A stretch of 64,000 bases of DNA, taken from the NCBI GenBank assembly GCA_029237825.1, contig JAQZBQ010000008.1:84700-148699 (forward strand), read 5' to 3'. The stretch comes from Bacteroidota bacterium (GTDB lineage Bacteria; Bacteroidota; Bacteroidia; B-17B0; Aurantibacillaceae). The translations under genes and the position numbers were made by a program. This document shows, piece after piece, positions 37,262 to 46,990 of this stretch. The notes under the pieces were generated by a model. That model was not told the origin of the DNA. It did not search any database and saw only the letters and a program-made list of their open reading frames with translations. Position 1 is the stretch's first letter, and every line of letters starts with the position of its first letter.

Positions 37262-38311
37262 ATGGCAAAGAAAACTGAAGAAACCATTGAAGCTGTTGAC
37301 AGAAAAGCAGTGGGAAGTGAAAAATTAAAAGCATTGCAATTGACTTTGGATAAGTTAGAAAAAACTTATGGTAAAGGAACAATAATGAAGCTTGGTGATA
37401 ATGTCGTAGAGCCTATGGATTCAATTTCTACCGGATCATTGGGATTAAATATTGCTTTAGGAATTGGTGGTTTACCAAGAGGGCGAATTGTTGAGATTTA
37501 TGGTCCGGAATCTTCCGGTAAAACAACGCTGGCTATTCATGCTATCGCAAGTGTACAAAAGTCAGGCGGTATTGCTGCAATCATTGATGCGGAACACGCG
37601 TTTGATCGTTTTTATGCCGAAAAATTAGGTGTTGATACAAAAAGTTTATTGATTTCACAGCCGGATAATGGAGAACAGGCCCTTGAAATTGCGGATAATC
37701 TTATTCGTTCAGGCGCTGTGGATTTGGTTGTTATTGATTCGGTTGCTGCATTAACTCCAAAAGCAGAAATTGAAGGTGAAATGGGGGACAGCAGAATGGG
37801 TCTTCAGGCACGTTTAATGAGTCAGGCATTGCGTAAGTTAACCGGTACAATCAATAAGACTGGTTGTTGCTGTATTTTCATTAACCAGTTAAGGGAAAAA
37901 ATTGGTGTTATGTTTGGAAATCCTGAAACCACAACTGGAGGTAATGCCCTTAAGTTTTATGCCTCTGTAAGGTTAGATATCCGTAGAATTAGCCAGATTA
38001 AAGACGGTGATGTTGTTACCGGCAACCGTACACGTGTAAAAGTTATTAAAAACAAATTGGCACCCCCTTTCAGAATGTCCGAGTTTGATATTGTTTTTGG
38101 GGAAGGAATCAGTAAAGTTGGGGAAATCATTGACATTGGTGTTGAAAAGAACATCATTAAGAAGAGTGGTTCATGGTTTAGTTATGAAGATACTAAATTA
38201 GGCCAGGGAAGGGATGCGGTGAAAGCTTTGTTTGCCGAAAACCCTGATCTTGCGCAGGAAATTGAAGATAAAATCATTGCTGTACTCGCAGAAGAAGCTG
38301 CGAATGCCTGA
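37262..38311 (+). CDS. recA: Recombinase RecA
   Basis: 349 residues. Strand exchange ATPase in recombination and DNA repair. Walker [10 protein letters not shown] at 81-89, Walker [13 protein letters not shown]1 region [20 protein letters not shown] and L2 [21 protein letters not shown] all match. Single-gene unit closed by a strong terminator. Faces the imuABC operon, making a compact damage-response locus. Confidence 0.99.
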   Translation: MAKKTEETIEAVDRKAVGSEKLKALQLTLDKLEKTYGKGTIMKLGDNVVEPMDSISTGSLGLNIALGIGGLPRGRIVEIYGPESSGKTTLAIHAIASVQKSGGIAAIIDAEHAFDRFYAEKLGVDTKSLLISQPDNGEQALEIADNLIRSGAVDLVVIDSVAALTPKAEIEGEMGDSRMGLQARLMSQALRKLTGTINKTGCCCIFINQLREKIGVMFGNPETTTGGNALKFYASVRLDIRRISQIKDGDVVTGNRTRVKVIKNKLAPPFRMSEFDIVFGEGISKVGEIIDIGVEKNIIKKSGSWFSYEDTKLGQGRDAVKALFAENPDLAQEIEDKIIAVLAEEAANA

Positions 38312-38333
38312 TTGATTTAAGATTTTTGTTTAG

Positions 38334-38370
38334 AAAATCCATCGCACTTACCTGTGTGATGGATTTTTTA
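38334..38370 (+). terminator. recA terminator
   Basis: 14-bp stem (AAAATCCATCGCAC with GTGTGATGGATTTT, one G-U pair), 6-base loop, T run after it. 22 bp after the recA stop. Confidence 0.85.
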
Positions 38371-38473
38371 TTTTCGGTTGTACAAATGTCACTGGCGATT
38401 TTTCCAAAACATGCATTCCTCCTAAAATATGAGAAAAAGAACATTTTAAACCCTTTTTTTAGTGTGGATAATG

Positions 38474-38481
38474 TAACTTTG
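38474..38481 (+). promoter_or_regulatory. Candidate -7 promoter box for the MORN protein/mnmA unit
   Basis: TAACTTTG matches TAnnTTTG, 33 bp before the ATG at 38515, and supports that start over earlier in-frame ATGs that would cross the recA terminator. Confidence 0.45.
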
Positions 38482-38514
38482 CATGTATTAAAAGTTATAC
38501 CTAAAACCCATTTT

Positions 38515-39336
38515 ATGAATAAGACAGTTTTCGTGATCCTTTCTGTTTTTTTTGTTCTGGTAGTTAAAGCCCAAACGCCTGTAGACGCCAACGGAAAGAA
38601 GCAAGGTTACTGGAGAAAGAAAGACGACAAAACTTTTAAACTCATTTACGAAGGTCTTTTTAAAGATGATAAACCGCAAGGCATTTTTAAATATTATTAT
38701 CCCCATGATACGATAAAAGCCATTATGAATTTTAAACAGGATGGAAAAATTGCTTATTCCACAATGTTCCATCCCACAGGAAAGAAAATGGCTTATGGAA
38801 AATATATTGGCGAGGATAAGGACTCCGTGTGGACTTATTATGATGAACAGGCAATCCTGATTTCGAAGGAAACGTATCTTAAAGGAAAAAAAGACGGAAT
38901 GGAGTATGTGTATTTTCCGGATGGGGTTGTAAGTGAAGAGAGAAAATACAAAGCCGGTTTGATGGATGGCCCTTATAAATTGTATTATGATAAGGCACTT
39001 GTGAAAACGGAAGGCGTATATCTTAATGGGAAACTCGATGGAAAAAATGTGTTTTATTTTCCAAACGGAGTTACTGCGGCCGTTGGATACTATAAAAATG
39101 GTGTAAAAACAGGGCCTTGGATTTACCGCGATAAAACAGGGAAAGTAAAAGAAAAGGAGCTGTATAAACAAAACGGGGAGTTGGCCGATAAAAAAGAAAC
39201 AGAGGCATTTTTTAATAAAAATAAGACAGTCGATGAAACTCCTAAGACTACTGAGAGTAAAACGGTAACTCCAGGAAAATCTAAAGCTGTTCAAAGTGGT
39301 TCAAAAACAACAGTAAAAACGTCTGGAAAAAAATAA
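38515..39336 (+). CDS. Secreted MORN-repeat protein
   Basis: 273 residues from the ATG at 38515. Signal peptide about 1-20 (VLVVKAQ), then repeated YxG/YxNGKxDG units of the MORN-repeat variant type (QGYWRKKDDKTFKLIYEG, YFPDGVVSEERKYKAGLMDG, YLNGKLDGKNVFYFPNG), and a low-complexity Lys/Thr/Ser-rich tail. Bacteroidota carry many such periplasmic MORN proteins with unclear roles. Nine bp before mnmA, so probably co-transcribed, though no functional link is evident. Confidence 0.8.
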   Translation: MNKTVFVILSVFFVLVVKAQTPVDANGKKQGYWRKKDDKTFKLIYEGLFKDDKPQGIFKYYYPHDTIKAIMNFKQDGKIAYSTMFHPTGKKMAYGKYIGEDKDSVWTYYDEQAILISKETYLKGKKDGMEYVYFPDGVVSEERKYKAGLMDGPYKLYYDKALVKTEGVYLNGKLDGKNVFYFPNGVTAAVGYYKNGVKTGPWIYRDKTGKVKEKELYKQNGELADKKETEAFFNKNKTVDETPKTTESKTVTPGKSKAVQSGSKTTVKTSGKK

Positions 39337-39345
39337 AACAAAACC

Positions 39346-40452
39346 ATGAGCAAAAACGGAAAAGTACTGGTGGCAATGAGTGGTGGAATTGATAGTTCCG
39401 TAGCGGCGATGATGTTGCATGAACAGGGTTACGAAGTGATTGGTATCACTATGAAAACCTGGGATTACGAATCCTCAGGTAGTACAAAGAAAGAAACCGG
39501 ATGTTGCAGTTTAGACAGTATCAATGATGCCCGATCGATGGCTGTAACATTTGGATTCCCACATTACATTCTGGATATCCGTGGCGAATTTGGTGACCAT
39601 ATCATTAATAATTTTGTTGAAGAATACCTTGCAGGTCGTACTCCGAATCCTTGCGTTCTTTGTAATACACACATAAAATGGGAGGCTTTATTGAAGCGTG
39701 CCGATATGCTGGATTGCGAATTTATTGCAACTGGCCATTATGCGCGGTTAAGAGAAGAGAATAACCGTAAGGTAATTTTTAAAGGTGTGGATCAAACAAA
39801 GGATCAAACCTATGTATTGTGGGGCCTTGGACAGGAGAGTTTAAATCGCACGATGTTTCCTCTTGGCGGGTATAAAAAGCCTGAAATAAAAGCAATGGCA
39901 AAAGATGCCGGGTTTATTGATTTAGCAAACAAAAGTGAGAGTTATGATATTTGTTTTGTGCCCGACAATGATTACCGCGCATTTTTAAAACACCGCTTGC
40001 CAGATTTGGCGGAGAGTGTGGAAGGCGGCGACTATATTTTTAAAGGCAAAAAAGTTGGAACTCACCGCGGTTACCCTTTTTACACTATCGGGCAACGTAA
40101 AGGTTTGGATATAGCCATGGGCGATCCTGTTTTTGTGAAGGAAATTATTCCTGAAACAAACACTGTAATTCTTGGGGATTTAGAGGATTTAAAAGAAATG
40201 GAAATTAATGTAAGGGATTACAACCTCATTAAATATGAATCTTTACCTGAAGATTATGTGGCGCTCACAAAAATACGATATAAAGATGCTGGCCGCTTGA
40301 GTACGATTAATGCCGTAGATAATAAATTGAACATTGTATTTCATGAAGCAGCAACCGGTATTGCTCCCGGGCAAAGTGCGGTTATTTATGAAGGGGATGA
40401 TTTAGTGGGGGGCGGATTTATCGATCGCAAGCCATTTATTTATCTTCAGTAA
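39346..40452 (+). CDS. mnmA: tRNA-specific 2-thiouridylase MnmA
   Basis: 368 residues. Makes 2-thiouridine at the wobble position of tRNA Lys, Glu and Gln. The ATP pyrophosphatase loop SGGIDSS is at about 12-18; the two catalytic cysteines lie in NPCVLCN and YDICFVPD. The HKDQTYVLWGL-like segment (TKDQTYVLWGLG) and C-terminal beta domain with IRYKDAG and GIAPGQSAVIYEG are also present. Complete. Confidence 0.96.
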   Translation: MSKNGKVLVAMSGGIDSSVAAMMLHEQGYEVIGITMKTWDYESSGSTKKETGCCSLDSINDARSMAVTFGFPHYILDIRGEFGDHIINNFVEEYLAGRTPNPCVLCNTHIKWEALLKRADMLDCEFIATGHYARLREENNRKVIFKGVDQTKDQTYVLWGLGQESLNRTMFPLGGYKKPEIKAMAKDAGFIDLANKSESYDICFVPDNDYRAFLKHRLPDLAESVEGGDYIFKGKKVGTHRGYPFYTIGQRKGLDIAMGDPVFVKEIIPETNTVILGDLEDLKEMEINVRDYNLIKYESLPEDYVALTKIRYKDAGRLSTINAVDNKLNIVFHEAATGIAPGQSAVIYEGDDLVGGGFIDRKPFIYLQ

Positions 40453-40492
40453 CCAATCAGATTTAATTTTTTTTTAAAGCGTTGCCCGATTC

Positions 40493-41896
40493 TCATCGGG
40501 TAATTTTCGTGGTGTAACTCTTTAAAAGTTCGGTATACACGGCAATTCCGTCACTGATAGCTTTAACTGGAATTTTTTCGTTGTTTGCATGAACGCTTTC
40601 TATCATGGATTTATTCAACTCAAAGGGAAGCACACCAAATGCTGGTAAGCCAATACTTCTATAATAACTGTTGTCAGTAGTTGCTGGAAATAGCAGGGGA
40701 ATAACGTGTGCCTTCGGAAACACTTTCAATATGGAGGCTTTCATCACCTCGTAATGTATATCAAGCCTTGAAGGTTCAGCTTCCGGAGATTCATCAATAA
40801 CAGAAATTTTAATTCTTGGGTCTACGATTCTGAACAAAAGTTTCATTAACAATGGTCTTTCCGATTTATTGGGTAATAAGCGACAATCGTAATACGCTGT
40901 TGCGGTTTGGGAGACCTGGTTTACTGATCCTGTTGGATTCTGTATCCTCGTTAACTGATAAGAGTTGGTAACAAGTGTTTGAAGGGCTTCGTTGGAATGG
41001 ATAATTTTCTTCCGGAATGGTTTAAAAATCCACCAGTTGAGGTGCTTTAAAACGAATCCTTTAAATCCACCCATGAGGTTTCCAAGAGCCTTCAGGGTTT
41101 GTTTTGCGTTTCGGTCAACCACAATGCGTTCTTCGGTTTCTTCTATTTTTTGAATTGCTTTTAATAGAAGTTTATTTGCGGTTTTGCCTGATGGAATAGA
41201 ACCATGTCCTCCTGATTTAACAGTGGCTTCAAGCTTTAGCCAGAGGCTTTTTTTCTCGGCATTAGAAACAAAGAAACACAATTCATTTTCTTTTCCATCG
41301 ATCACGTTTCTTAACCCGCCTCCGCCTTCCCCAAAAATAACAAGCGGATTCAGAAGGCTTATAATTTCAGGACGAATGGTAATTTTAGCTCCGTTTATTC
41401 CGCCTGTTTCTTCACCCGAAACAAAGACTATAATGAAATTTTTAGGAATGAATTCTTTCTGAATGGTTTCCTTAATGTTTTTTAAGGCAAATATCTGCAT
41501 GATTGCCAGGCTCTTCATATCAATTGCACCACGTCCATACAACGTATCATTTGATATCGTTCCCGAAAAGGGTGGGTATTTCCATGTACTGGCTTCATTA
41601 GCGGGCACCACGTCCATGTGGTTAATCATTACAACGGCAGGAAGTTTTTTATTTAACGGCCAAATCGAAGCACAAAAATTATAAGTCGAATCTGAGTCAG
41701 AAAGCACGGTTGTTTCTAACCCGAATTTTTCACACAGGTTTTTGAGGTAAAGGCCCGCTTCCTTTTCCTGACCAGAGATGCTTCTTATTTTTAGATAATT
41801 GGATAGGATGTAAACAGGGTCTTCCTGGGCGTGCGACACAGAATACAGGAAAATGAAGAAGCAGAATTTAAAATAATTGAGACAGGCTTTTATCAT
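40493..41896 (-). CDS. M20 family metallopeptidase (carboxypeptidase S-like), secreted
   Basis: 467 residues from the ATG at 41896. Signal peptide (LYSVSHAQ). M20 zinc ligands are recognisable: INHMDVVP, GRGAIDMKS and SGEETGG, with a GHGSIPSG dimerisation-domain segment in the middle and a final HANNEK (H ligand). Family members remove amino acids from peptides or N-acyl groups; the long carboxypeptidase S-like form in the periplasm probably digests peptides. Its stop lies within a small hairpin (40485-40502) shared with the convergent mnmA. Confidence 0.85.
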   Translation of the reverse strand: MIKACLNYFKFCFFIFLYSVSHAQEDPVYILSNYLKIRSISGQEKEAGLYLKNLCEKFGLETTVLSDSDSTYNFCASIWPLNKKLPAVVMINHMDVVPANEASTWKYPPFSGTISNDTLYGRGAIDMKSLAIMQIFALKNIKETIQKEFIPKNFIIVFVSGEETGGINGAKITIRPEIISLLNPLVIFGEGGGGLRNVIDGKENELCFFVSNAEKKSLWLKLEATVKSGGHGSIPSGKTANKLLLKAIQKIEETEERIVVDRNAKQTLKALGNLMGGFKGFVLKHLNWWIFKPFRKKIIHSNEALQTLVTNSYQLTRIQNPTGSVNQVSQTATAYYDCRLLPNKSERPLLMKLLFRIVDPRIKISVIDESPEAEPSRLDIHYEVMKASILKVFPKAHVIPLLFPATTDNSYYRSIGLPAFGVLPFELNKSMIESVHANNEKIPVKAISDGIAVYTELLKSYTTKITR

Positions 41897-41989
41897 AAAT
41901 TGGCTTGATGAACTAAGGTACAATGCGCCTGATCATATTACAAATAACACGAAATTTTAAACCCGTTTTAAGGTGAAAATTACAAGGCA

Positions 41990-42517
41990 TTACTCGATAG
42001 CATCCTGTATTTTTTCCATTTTATTTTCGGTGTATTTTCCTGATACCACTTCCACAATTTTTCCGTTGGTATCAATCACGTAAAAGTACGGTATGCCGTC
42101 GTTAGATGGCTTTAATTGACTTTTTAAAAGGGTAATATCCGTGTCACAGTCAATCACATTTTTCCAAAGGTCGGGCTGTGTACTTGCTTTAAAATCCGCC
42201 GCCGCTTTTTTAAATCCACTGATCAGTGGAATGAAAAAATAATTTACATCATAATAGTTTCCAACATCAAAATAGTCGGTACCGCTTGCCTTGGCAACAA
42301 ATACGTCATACATGGGCTGAATCCAGGTTTTGAGATCTTCTTCCGCGCTACGTTTGTAACAAATACCAACTACAGTATATTTTTTGGTTTCTGAAATGGG
42401 AAGTGTAACCGCGTTACCATCCAGTGAATGGCCAGTTAACGCTGGGAAATTTTCTTTGGATTGTGCTACAAGTCCCAGTGACAAAACAATAAATAAAGAT
42501 GTGATGATCGTTTTCAT
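41990..42517 (-). CDS. Secreted thioredoxin-fold-like protein lacking CxxC
   Basis: 175 residues from the ATG at 42517. Signal peptide (VLSLGLVAQ). The fold looks like a thioredoxin/redoxin domain: FPALTGHSLDGNAVTLP (as in AhpC/TlpA N termini), KYTVVGICYKR with one cysteine where CxxC would be, and GIPYFYVIDTNGKIVEVVSG (the cis-Pro region of redoxins). With a single Cys a peroxiredoxin-like or non-redox role is more likely than disulfide exchange. The start lies 20 bp after the EVE gene, so they are probably co-transcribed. Confidence 0.6.
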   Translation of the reverse strand: MKTIITSLFIVLSLGLVAQSKENFPALTGHSLDGNAVTLPISETKKYTVVGICYKRSAEEDLKTWIQPMYDVFVAKASGTDYFDVGNYYDVNYFFIPLISGFKKAAADFKASTQPDLWKNVIDCDTDITLLKSQLKPSNDGIPYFYVIDTNGKIVEVVSGKYTENKMEKIQDAIE

Positions 42518-42537
42518 TAAATTTAATTTTTTAGTTA

Positions 42538-42948
42538 TTAGTCCATTCCTCCAAGCATACATATCCGATCAAACTCTTCAGGTTTGACACAACTAACTGA
42601 TAAGCGCTGCAACTTTATAAGCTGCATATCTTTTAAATATTCATCGGCTTTTATCTGTGCCAGAGTTACAGGTTGTTTCAGCGTTTTAAACGGTTTAAAA
42701 TCTACCGCAACCCATGCGTCTTCCTTGCTGGTTGGGTCAGGATAATATTCCTTTGAAACTTTTGCAATGCCTACGACACACAAGCCTTCGTTACTGTGAT
42801 AAAATAACGCGAGGTCGCCTTTTTTCATTGCACGAAGGTTATTGCGCGCAGCGTAATTTCTCACGCCGTCCCATGACGCAACCTTGTCTTTTTTAAATTG
42901 CTCCCAACTGTATTTAAAAGGTTCAGATTTTATAAGCCAGTAATTCAT
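42538..42948 (-). CDS. EVE domain protein (PUA-like)
   Basis: 136 residues, one domain. MNYWLIKSEP, the SWDGVRNYAARNNLRAMKKGD core and the LALFYHSN ... GIAKV strands are the signature of the EVE fold, related to YTH and ASCH/PUA domains that bind modified bases in DNA or RNA. Function in bacteria is uncertain (modified nucleic acid recognition). Upstream of the secreted redoxin-like gene. Confidence 0.92.
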   Translation of the reverse strand: MNYWLIKSEPFKYSWEQFKKDKVASWDGVRNYAARNNLRAMKKGDLALFYHSNEGLCVVGIAKVSKEYYPDPTSKEDAWVAVDFKPFKTLKQPVTLAQIKADEYLKDMQLIKLQRLSVSCVKPEEFDRICMLGGMD

Positions 42949-43045
42949 AAACGGGTATTGTATTATAACTGAAAATTAGCCATTACGCCACAAATCAGCA
43001 AAAGAATTTCATAACATTTCGTCCAATAATTTAATGTAAATAGGT

Positions 43046-43074
43046 TTGTATTGTTGCAGGATTTGCTAGATTTG
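43046..43074 (+). promoter_or_regulatory. Candidate promoter for the aminotransferase/heptose kinase genes
   Basis: TTG at 43046-43048 and TAGATTTG at 43067-43074, 18 bp apart, 23 bp before the ATG at 43098. A second box TAGGTTTG (43041-43048) overlaps the -33 position. Confidence 0.5.
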
Positions 43075-43097
43075 TTACGCATTTTAATAAGAAGTAA

Positions 43098-44291
43098 ATG
43101 GCACATTTATCAGATAGAATTAATCTTATTTCCGAATCTCAAACAATTGCCATGGCTAGGAAAAGCCGTGAATTAAAAGCCCAAGGCGTAGATATCATTA
43201 GTTTGAGTTTGGGTGAGCCAGATTTTAAGACTCCTGATGTGGTTAAACAAGCAGCCATTGATGCAATAAACGATGATTTTACCTATTACACACATGTGAG
43301 TGGTTACGTTGAACTGCGTCAGGCAATTGCACGAAAGTTTAAACGAGACAATGACCTAGACTATACGCCGGATGATATTGTAGTTTCTACCGGTGCAAAG
43401 CAAAGTATCGCCAACGCGGTTCTGTGTTTGATCAACCCGGGTGATGAAGTAATTATTCCTGCACCATTCTGGGTAAGTTATCTTGAAATTTTGAAACTAG
43501 CCGGTGGCGTTCCGGTTGTAATTGATACCACTATTGAAAACGATTTTAAAATTACAGCAAAGGAACTCGAAAAACATATCACGCCAAAAACCAGGATGAT
43601 GATGTTCAGTACACCCTGCAATCCTACAGGATCCGTATACAGTAAATCTGAATTAAGGGCAATTGCTGATGTGGTAAAGAAGCATGATGAACTGTATATC
43701 ATGAGTGATGAAATTTATGAGCACATAAATTTTGTTGGTGGGCATGAAAGCATGGCTCAGTTTCCCGATATCAAAGATCGAGTTATAACGATAAACGGAG
43801 TTTCAAAAGGATTTGCTATGACAGGCTGGAGGGGAGGAATTATGGCTGCACCGCGCTGGATTGCACAGGCATGTGATAAAATGCAGGGTCAATTTACTTC
43901 GGGAACATGCAGTATTACGCAAAAAGCGATGCATGCGGCAATGGACCTTCCTGCAGAAAGCACGCATTTTATGCGCGATGCATTTTTGAAAAGAAGAAAT
44001 TTGGTTCTCGAATTGATGAAAGATATTCCTGGATTAAAAACGAATGTTCCGCAGGGAGCATTTTATGTCTATCCCGAAGTATCGGCGTTATTTGGGAAGT
44101 CATACAATGGATTTAAAATAGAAAATGCAACCGATCTGTCAATGTTCTTATTGGATGTTGCACATGTAGCCTTAGTGCCTGGCGCTGCGTTTGGCGACGA
44201 TCGTTACATTCGTTTTTCCTATGCTACGTCAGAGGATAAACTGATCGAGGCATTGAGAAGAATGAAAGAAGCGATTGAGAAATTAAATTAG
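43098..44291 (+). CDS. PLP-dependent aminotransferase, class I/II (aspartate aminotransferase-like)
   Basis: 397 residues. Contains SLGEPDFKTPD, the ATGAKQSIANA-type cofactor phosphate region (VSTGAKQSI), FSTPCNPTGSVYS, MSDEIYEHINF and the PLP-binding Lys in NGVSKGFAMTGWRGG, ending with RFSYATSEDKL (substrate-binding Arg). Matches the aspartate/prephenate aminotransferase group used in amino acid synthesis in Bacteroidota. Precedes the heptose kinase gene by 3 bp. Confidence 0.92.
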   Translation: MAHLSDRINLISESQTIAMARKSRELKAQGVDIISLSLGEPDFKTPDVVKQAAIDAINDDFTYYTHVSGYVELRQAIARKFKRDNDLDYTPDDIVVSTGAKQSIANAVLCLINPGDEVIIPAPFWVSYLEILKLAGGVPVVIDTTIENDFKITAKELEKHITPKTRMMMFSTPCNPTGSVYSKSELRAIADVVKKHDELYIMSDEIYEHINFVGGHESMAQFPDIKDRVITINGVSKGFAMTGWRGGIMAAPRWIAQACDKMQGQFTSGTCSITQKAMHAAMDLPAESTHFMRDAFLKRRNLVLELMKDIPGLKTNVPQGAFYVYPEVSALFGKSYNGFKIENATDLSMFLLDVAHVALVPGAAFGDDRYIRFSYATSEDKLIEALRRMKEAIEKLN

Positions 44292-44294
44292 TTC

Positions 44295-45311
44295 ATGAAA
44301 AAATTATCTGTAAAGAAAGAGCACATTCGCGAAATGTTTAAGTCGTTCAATAACCTGAACGTTTTAATTATTGGCGATGTAATGATTGATAGTTACATGT
44401 GGGGCAAAGTTAACCGAATTTCTCCTGAAGCTCCGGTACCAATTATATCAGTTAATAAAAAAGAAAAGCGATTGGGTGGTGCGGCCAATGTTGCCTTAAA
44501 TATTCAGGCCATGGGTGCAAATCCAATTTTGTGTTCGGTAATTGGAATTGATTATGAAGGACAGGCCTTTTTAGATCTGCTCAAAGCACAAAAACTCAGT
44601 CAGAAAGGGATTTTAAAGTCCCGCGACAGGATAACCACTGAGAAGACGCGGGTTATTGGTAATAACCACCAATTATTGCGCATCGACGAGGAAATTGAAG
44701 AAGACATTGCACCGGCTGAAACGCAACAGTTAATTACATTGATTTCTTATATCATTCAGCATGATAAGATCGACGTAATTTTGTTTGAGGATTACAACAA
44801 AGGTTTGATAACTCCCAAACTGATCAGCAAAGTGGTGGAACTTGCCAAAAGTAAAGGCATTCCAACCTGTGTGGATCCTAAAACCAAGAACTTCAATGCT
44901 TATAAGGGCGTTACTTTATTTAAACCAAATTTGAAAGAATTACGTGAAGGATTAAAACTCGATATCAATACCGATAATATCAACGAACTTCAGCGCGCCA
45001 TTAGCAGTTTCAGGGTGAAGCAAAAATTTGATACCGCATTGGTAACACTCGCTGAAAAAGGCGTATTAATCAATTCACGTTCCGAAAAAAATCATACACC
45101 TGCGCACATCAGAAGTATTGCTGATGTAAGCGGGGCAGGCGACACGGTAATCAGCGTTGCGGCATTGTTAGTTGCTTTACATGTTAATCCAATTGTAATG
45201 GCTGCCATTTCAAATCTTGCCGGCGGCTTGGTGTGTGAACAAATAGGCGTAGTTCCCGTAAAAAAAGAGCAATTATTGGAAGAAGCCTTAAAACTGGATT
45301 TTGTAAAATAG
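44295..45311 (+). CDS. hldA: D-glycero-beta-D-manno-heptose-7-phosphate kinase-type PfkB kinase
   Basis: 338 residues, PfkB/ribokinase fold. N-terminal LIIGDVMIDSYMWGKVNRISPEAP and RLGGAANVALNIQAMGA are typical of HldE/RfaE domain 1, and ADVSGAGDTVIS is the PfkB signature with the catalytic Asp. Phosphorylates heptose-7-phosphate at C1 for the ADP-heptose precursor of LPS core. The adenylyltransferase half found in bifunctional HldE is absent, so it would be a separate gene. A different sugar substrate cannot be ruled out. Confidence 0.82.
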   Translation: MKKLSVKKEHIREMFKSFNNLNVLIIGDVMIDSYMWGKVNRISPEAPVPIISVNKKEKRLGGAANVALNIQAMGANPILCSVIGIDYEGQAFLDLLKAQKLSQKGILKSRDRITTEKTRVIGNNHQLLRIDEEIEEDIAPAETQQLITLISYIIQHDKIDVILFEDYNKGLITPKLISKVVELAKSKGIPTCVDPKTKNFNAYKGVTLFKPNLKELREGLKLDINTDNINELQRAISSFRVKQKFDTALVTLAEKGVLINSRSEKNHTPAHIRSIADVSGAGDTVISVAALLVALHVNPIVMAAISNLAGGLVCEQIGVVPVKKEQLLEEALKLDFVK

Positions 45312-45386
45312 TAATCGTACCGCGGAGTTTTTAAAACAGCGGTAATTTAAATGTATGTGCCCTGGTTGTAACAGCGGCTGAATAAT

Positions 45387-46109
45387 ATGAAACCAGTAAC
45401 GCCTTATAACAGTTCCGAGTCAAAGAAAGAGCAGGTTGCTCAAATGTTCGACAATATTGCTTTCCGTTATGATTTTTTAAATTCACTATTGTCATTAGGC
45501 ATCCATAAAGGCTGGCGCAAAAAATGCATTCGTTTGATTTCATCAAAAAAGCCAAAACACATTTTAGATGTGGCAACCGGTACCGGCGATTTTGCCATTG
45601 CTGCGATGAAGCTTAGGCCTGAAAAAATTATCGGGATTGACATTAGTGAAGGCATGTTGAAATTTGGCCGTGAAAAAATTCAGAAGCTACAGCTTGAAAA
45701 CGTTATTTCGTTGCAATACGGAGATGCGGAAACCTGTGAACTGCCAGATAATTCGATGGATGCAATCACCGTTGGCTTCGGTGTTAGAAATTTTGAAAAC
45801 CTCGAAAAAGGCCTTTCTAACATGTTGCGGATTCTAAAACCGGGTGGGCAATTATGTGTACTTGAATTTTCGTCACCCCAACATTTTCCGATAAAACAAT
45901 TTTATAAATTTCATTTTAAATACATCACACCAACTTTAGGGAAACTGTTTTCTAAAGATACGCGAGCCTATACGTATTTACCTGAATCCATTAAGGCATT
46001 TCCCGATAATGAACGTTTTACTGCAATACTGGATAAGGTTGGATATAAAAATACCTCGTTCAGTTCTGTAGGCTTAGGGCTCGCTGCTATTTACCTTGCT
46101 GAAAAGTAA
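45387..46109 (+). CDS. menG: Demethylmenaquinone methyltransferase
   Basis: 240 residues. UbiE/MenG signatures: QMFDNIAFRYDFLNSLLSLGIHKGWRKK at the N terminus, SAM site LDVATGTGDFA and DAITVGFGVRNFENLEKGL, then RILKPGGQLCVLEFSSP. Carries out the last methylation of menaquinone, the likely respiratory quinone here (ubiquinone is not made by Bacteroidota). Ends 2 bp from the convergent ppx. Confidence 0.95.
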   Translation: MKPVTPYNSSESKKEQVAQMFDNIAFRYDFLNSLLSLGIHKGWRKKCIRLISSKKPKHILDVATGTGDFAIAAMKLRPEKIIGIDISEGMLKFGREKIQKLQLENVISLQYGDAETCELPDNSMDAITVGFGVRNFENLEKGLSNMLRILKPGGQLCVLEFSSPQHFPIKQFYKFHFKYITPTLGKLFSKDTRAYTYLPESIKAFPDNERFTAILDKVGYKNTSFSSVGLGLAAIYLAEK

Positions 46110-46111
46110 AA

Positions 46112-46990
46112 TCAGGCTTTTTTAAGGCGGTCATACAAATCGTGAATGATTCCGTCAGATAAACCAATTTGTGGTACAAAAATATCATCGATGTTTGCGG
46201 TTTTCATAATCGTGATGAAAATTTTGGATGCGTTGACAATAACATCGGCGCGATCAGGTTTTAGACCAAGGACTTCCACGCGCTCCTCGTAAGTATAAGA
46301 ATTCAGCATATCATTAATGCTTTTCAGTTTACTGTAACTGATATTCTTATTGTCTTTTTTAGTCATTTTATAGATCTTATTAATATTACCGCCCGATCCA
46401 ATCGCGTGTAAAGGGCTGTAACCTAATGTGGATTTTTTTATCCACTCTTTCATATTTTCCCATTCGTCTTTATCAACCTTATCCAACAGCATACGAACTG
46501 TTCCAATGTTAAAGGACTTGGATGCTATTACTCTATGACGGCTATATAGTGTTAATTCTGTGCTTCCGCCACCTACGTCAATGTATAAATACGAGTGTTT
46601 TGGATTGAGCATTTCTTCAATGTGATTGGAAAAAACCAATTGCCCTTCCAATTTTCCATCAATAATTTCCACATCTAAATCTGCTTCGTTTTTAATGCGG
46701 GTAATGATTTCGCTACTGTTGCTTGCATCTCTCATCGCGCTGGTGGCAACAGCCCGATACCCGTCAACCTCGTAAACTTTAATCAGTTCCCTGAAACCGC
46801 GCATAGCTGTGATTAACTTCTCGGCTTTTCGGTCAGAGATTTTGCCATTCTGGAAAACATCCTCTCCCAAACGGATCGGTAACCGAATTAATTCTTCCTT
46901 ACTGAAATGCGGTTTTCCATGCACTTCATAGGCACGACAAAATAGTAAGCGCATGGCGTTACTTCCTATATCTACTGCTGCAAAAATCAT
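46112..46990 (-). CDS. ppx: Exopolyphosphatase/pppGpp phosphohydrolase (Ppx/GppA)
   Basis: 292 residues, the short single-unit form. The actin-like ATPase fold shows FAAVDIGSNAMRLLF at the start, VATSAMRDASNS, EGQLVFSN and IDVGGGSTELTLYS (phosphate-binding loop). Splits terminal phosphate from polyphosphate or pppGpp. Starts 4 bp inside the ppk1 gene (ATGA overlap), so synthesis and breakdown enzymes are made from one mRNA. Confidence 0.9.
   Translation of the reverse strand: MIFAAVDIGSNAMRLLFCRAYEVHGKPHFSKEELIRLPIRLGEDVFQNGKISDRKAEKLITAMRGFRELIKVYEVDGYRAVATSAMRDASNSSEIITRIKNEADLDVEIIDGKLEGQLVFSNHIEEMLNPKHSYLYIDVGGGSTELTLYSRHRVIASKSFNIGTVRMLLDKVDKDEWENMKEWIKKSTLGYSPLHAIGSGGNINKIYKMTKKDNKNISYSKLKSINDMLNSYTYEERVEVLGLKPDRADVIVNASKIFITIMKTANIDDIFVPQIGLSDGIIHDLYDRLKKA

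Noticed and set aside
38326..38514. Longer start for the MORN protein
   Set aside because: It would begin inside the recA terminator; the signal peptide begins at 38515 and a promoter box lies between.
38488..39294. Long open frame on the minus strand opposite the MORN gene (268 codons)
   Set aside because: It lies fully antisense to a gene with a signal peptide and recognisable repeats, and its product is a Phe/Ile-rich string without motifs, typical of the reverse of a Lys/Asp-rich gene.
40485..40502. Small hairpin (CCCGAT/ATCGGG) at the mnmA-M20 junction as terminator
   Set aside because: It covers the M20 stop codon and has no T run on either strand, so evidence is too weak for a terminator.
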